Source of the DNA: an uncultured Alteromonadaceae bacterium
GTDB taxonomy: Bacteria > Pseudomonadota > Gammaproteobacteria > Enterobacterales > Alteromonadaceae
Direction: 5' to 3'
Length of the DNA stretch: 32,855 nucleotides
Assembly: GCA_950073835.1 (NCBI GenBank)
Contig: CATMRP010000040.1
Span: forward strand, 1 to 32,855
Below are positions 30,397 through 32,855 of this stretch, piece by piece (position 1 is the first letter of the stretch; every line of letters starts with the position of its first letter). The notes below the pieces were generated by a model. It did no database searches. It was not told where the DNA came from and saw nothing but the letters and a program-made list of their open reading frames with translations. Position numbers and translations under genes: made by a program.

Positions 30397-32855
30397 TTAC
30401 TCGGCAGCGATTTCTGCGTTATCGATACGGTAGACGGCGCCGTCACCCGTTCCCCAGGCCGGGAAGACCATCAGGACATTAATGTCACTGATATCCAGGC
30501 CAGCATCGAATAACTGTTGCAAGGTAAAGGTGTAGGTTTGCCATTGACCCAGTACTGGCGCTTCGCCTTCCACGCTGTCAGTCAGTGGCAGTTCAACAGC
30601 GCTTACCGCACCGGTAGATTCAATTTTGAATAACCAGCTTGAGTCCGGATCAGACGGGTTAGAGACCACTTTCATGTCAAAGCGAACCACACCGGTGCTC
30701 AGCAGAGCGGAAGCGTCGTAAGACACGCCGTCATCGGCCAGAAAGCCCATTACCGTTGGTTGCGAGCCAATGATGAACTGTGCTACGGCCCCTTTGCTGT
30801 CGTCTTCGTCTGTCTCTACGGTTGGTGTAGAACCACCACAGCAATCCCAGATAGACCAGCCATCGGCGGCTACATCTTCGAACAGTTTAATGCCGTTGGC
30901 AGACTCCGCAGACGGGTCGTAGATGCGGGCATTATCCACACGGTACACCGCACCATTACCGGTTCCCCAGGCTGGGAAAATCATCAGCACGTCAATGGCG
31001 CTAACATCCAGGCCAGCGGCTGATAAATCAGATAGTTTAAAGGTATAGGTCTGCCATTCGCCGGTCACCGGGGCAACACCTTCCTGGCTGTCGGTCAGTG
31101 GCAATTCCACAGCGCTCGCGGCTTCATTGGCTTCCAGTTTCATTAACCAGGTGGCATCCGGGCTTGACGGCGCATCAACCACTTTCATTTCAAATTCCAG
31201 AACACCGGTTTCTAAAATGGCACTGGCATCAAACGGTGTATCACCACCACCATTGGCACCGCGGGTAATAAAGCCCATAACCGTTGGCGCTTCGCCAATA
31301 GAGAACTGCGCAACCAGACCATGTTCATCATCGTCAAGTTCTTCAGTAGGCATAGAGCCGCCACAGCAGTCCCACATTACCCAATCCGGGTTTTCACCGT
31401 CGGCAAAGAACACTACTTCTGGTGATGGCGCGGTAATTTCAACGTTATCCATTTGGTAAACGGCACCTTCACCCAGTCCCCAGGATGGGAACACCATCAG
31501 CACGTCGATCGCACTAACATCCAGCCCCAGATCGGCCAGCATCTGTAATGGGAACACATAGGTTTGCCATTCACCAACCACTGGCGTTACACCGTCGCGG
31601 TTGTCAGCCAGTGGCAGTTCAGCAAAGCTCGACGCATTGTTGCTCTCCACCTTAAATAACCAGGCAGCGTCCGGACTGGATGGCGCCGAAACGATCTTCA
31701 TATCAAACGAGATCACGCCGGTTTCCAGCATGCCAGAGCCATCAAAAGGAGACGCCTGACCGTTTTCGTCGGTAATAAACTCATCACGGCTGATAAAACC
31801 GTTAACCGTTGGCGATGCGCCTACCATGAATTCATACACAGCGCCCATGTCTGGGTCTTCAACGATCATTGGCGTTGAACCGCCACAACAGTCCCAGGCA
31901 GGCCAGTTAGGATTGGCTGCATCGTTAAAGATAGTTAAATTTTGCACTACCCCGCTTGACGGTGGTGATGGGATAGGTGCTTCACCTTCAACCAACGCAT
32001 CTTCCAGGCTTTCGTAACCCGGGCGGATGGTTTCACAGCCTTTACCGCTGTCCGGATCAGAAGCACATTCATATACATGCACATAATCGATAACGTATTC
32101 CTGACCACTGGCAAACGCTTCAGCGTCGATACCCATGTTATTGACGTTTTCAGGCCAGTCACCGCCTACCGCCAGGTTCAGTAACAGGTGGAATTCCTGA
32201 TCGAATGGCGCGTTATTCCAGAAAGTGGTTAACTCACCGGTGATTTGATCGTAATACTCAGCAAACCAGCCTCGGTGACTCAGGCCTACGGCTTCACCAT
32301 TGGCGTTATAGCGAACTGTGGATTTACGCTGGGTGGCATAAAGGTAACCATCCACATACCAGCGAATTTCCCCTTCCTGCCATTCAATAGCATAGGTGTG
32401 GAAATCATCAGCCGGATTCATGTCTGCCGGGAACTCATAAGCCTTACCGGAGTTCACATTGTTTGGCCAGTCGCGACCATAATGCAGGGTACCGTGGATG
32501 TTAGACTCAACATTCCCTTCTTCGTCGGCCACTTTCAGGTTAACCGCTTCCATAATGTCTATTTCGCCGGACTTCGGCCAACCGCCATACACATAGTCGG
32601 TAGGCAGCATCCAGAATGCCGGCCAACTGCCCTGCCCTGAAGGCAGTTTGGCGCGCATTTCAAAACGGCCGTATTTAAAATCAGCTTTATAACGGGTGTT
32701 TAACCGGGCAGACGTATAAGGCTTTTCAGCCCCTTCCTCTGCAGGCAGTGCAACGATATGCAGCATACCATCGGCGATATAAGAGTTTGCCGGATCGTCT
32801 GTATAGCACTGTTGCTCATTGTTACCGCCGCCGGCGCAATTTACTTCGTGTGTCC
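30397..32855 (-). CDS. Secreted GH16 beta-glucanase with three C-terminal WDCCGGS repeats (5' end cut by window)
   Basis: Open from the right edge; 818 residues are visible and the signal peptide and first strands lie outside. The visible part starts THEVNCAGGGNNEQQCYTDD, a stretch typical of laminarinase-like GH16. The catalytic GEIDIMEAV (visible residues 97-102, ExDxxE) gives nucleophile and acid/base. The jelly-roll ends near visible residue 265 (YVIDYVHVYEC). A Pro/Ser linker (EAPIPSPPSSG) leads to three tandem repeats of about 165 residues at 31429-31935, 30919-31416 and 30406-30891. Each holds WDCCGGS, then PTVxGF, ELPL(T/A)D, GEWQTYxFxL and VLMxFPxWG. The repeats are probably beta-sandwich carbohydrate-binding modules. 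It should cut beta-1,3(-1,4)-glucans outside the cell, feeding the receptor downstream. Confidence 0.93.
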   Translation of the reverse strand, partial: THEVNCAGGGNNEQQCYTDDPANSYIADGMLHIVALPAEEGAEKPYTSARLNTRYKADFKYGRFEMRAKLPSGQGSWPAFWMLPTDYVYGGWPKSGEIDIMEAVNLKVADEEGNVESNIHGTLHYGRDWPNNVNSGKAYEFPADMNPADDFHTYAIEWQEGEIRWYVDGYLYATQRKSTVRYNANGEAVGLSHRGWFAEYYDQITGELTTFWNNAPFDQEFHLLLNLAVGGDWPENVNNMGIDAEAFASGQEYVIDYVHVYECASDPDSGKGCETIRPGYESLEDALVEGEAPIPSPPSSGVVQNLTIFNDAANPNWPAWDCCGGSTPMIVEDPDMGAVYEFMVGASPTVNGFISRDEFITDENGQASPFDGSGMLETGVISFDMKIVSAPSSPDAAWLFKVESNNASSFAELPLADNRDGVTPVVGEWQTYVFPLQMLADLGLDVSAIDVLMVFPSWGLGEGAVYQMDNVEITAPSPEVVFFADGENPDWVMWDCCGGSMPTEELDDDEHGLVAQFSIGEAPTVMGFITRGANGGGDTPFDASAILETGVLEFEMKVVDAPSSPDATWLMKLEANEAASAVELPLTDSQEGVAPVTGEWQTYTFKLSDLSAAGLDVSAIDVLMIFPAWGTGNGAVYRVDNARIYDPSAESANGIKLFEDVAADGWSIWDCCGGSTPTVETDEDDSKGAVAQFIIGSQPTVMGFLADDGVSYDASALLSTGVVRFDMKVVSNPSDPDSSWLFKIESTGAVSAVELPLTDSVEGEAPVLGQWQTYTFTLQQLFDAGLDISDINVLMVFPAWGTGDGAVYRIDNAEIAAE
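30406..31935 (-). repeat. Three tandem ~500-bp repeats within the GH16 gene
   Basis: The units 31429-31935, 30919-31416 and 30406-30891 encode the three WDCCGGS domains. The second and third are most alike; the first has extra residues (FITDENGQ region) and replaces AVY(R)xDN with AVYQMDN. The similarity extends to DNA, for example the repeated CCGCCACAACAG/CCGCCACAGCAG for CCGG, implying internal duplication. Confidence 0.85.

Noticed and set aside
1-32855. tRNA, rRNA or CRISPR arrays
   Set aside because: No regularly spaced short repeats and no tRNA- or rRNA-like sequence was noticed on either strand by reading; a tRNAscan or covariance search was not possible.

Overview
The window looks like chromosome of a marine gammaproteobacterium of the Alteromonadaceae (Alteromonas, Aestuariibacter or Lacimicrobium type). 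The basis is the overall protein character, the LiuR-type leucine-catabolism operon, and a large TonB-dependent receptor beside a secreted GH16 glucanase. This placement is inferred from protein character, not from a marker gene. Most of the window is densely coded, moderate-GC chromosomal sequence.

Layout. 1-77: start of a PilZ-domain gene leaving the left edge, with a near-consensus sigma-70 promoter. 239-6047: leftward block of hrpA, a two-CBS-domain protein and an exported isoaspartyl peptidase/L-asparaginase, with a candidate rightward 21-codon small gene (4934-4999) between the last two. 6235-9440: rightward sbcB and a FapA/DUF342 protein. 9448-11025: an A+T-richer accessory patch of three small, unrelated leftward genes: an unknown, an acyl-carrier-protein-like protein that reads as a circular permutation of ACP, and a DUF7660-like protein. 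11026-12444: a membrane sensor with a periplasmic solute-binding domain and a degenerate GGDEF domain.

12601-20956 is a leucine/isovalerate degradation locus. A thiolase gene is divergent from liuR-liuA-liuB-liuC-liuD-liuE. Together the operon converts isovaleryl-CoA to methylcrotonyl-CoA, methylglutaconyl-CoA, HMG-CoA and finally acetoacetate plus acetyl-CoA. The thiolase can cleave acetoacetyl-CoA, but no acetoacetate-activating enzyme is visible. The divergent gap carries an ACGTTAACGT palindrome and further ACGTT repeats that are good candidates for LiuR sites.

21008-26922: an MFS protein, a membrane-anchored SRPBCC protein, an orphan glgC with a long A+T-rich upstream region, a second MFS transporter and a double-hotdog thioesterase. 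27052-27319 is a 268-bp non-coding element with perfect 25-bp terminal inverted repeats flanked by TA and two internal 14-bp inverted repeats, i.e. a MITE-like element. 27369-32855: a TonB-dependent receptor and, upstream on the same strand, a GH16 beta-glucanase truncated by the window edge, carrying three tandem C-terminal repeats built around WDCCGGS. This pair looks like a small polysaccharide-utilisation locus.

The most interesting items are the permuted ACP-like gene in its small-gene island, the MITE-like element, the WDCCGGS repeat domains, the degenerate GGDEF receptor and the small + strand gene at 4934.
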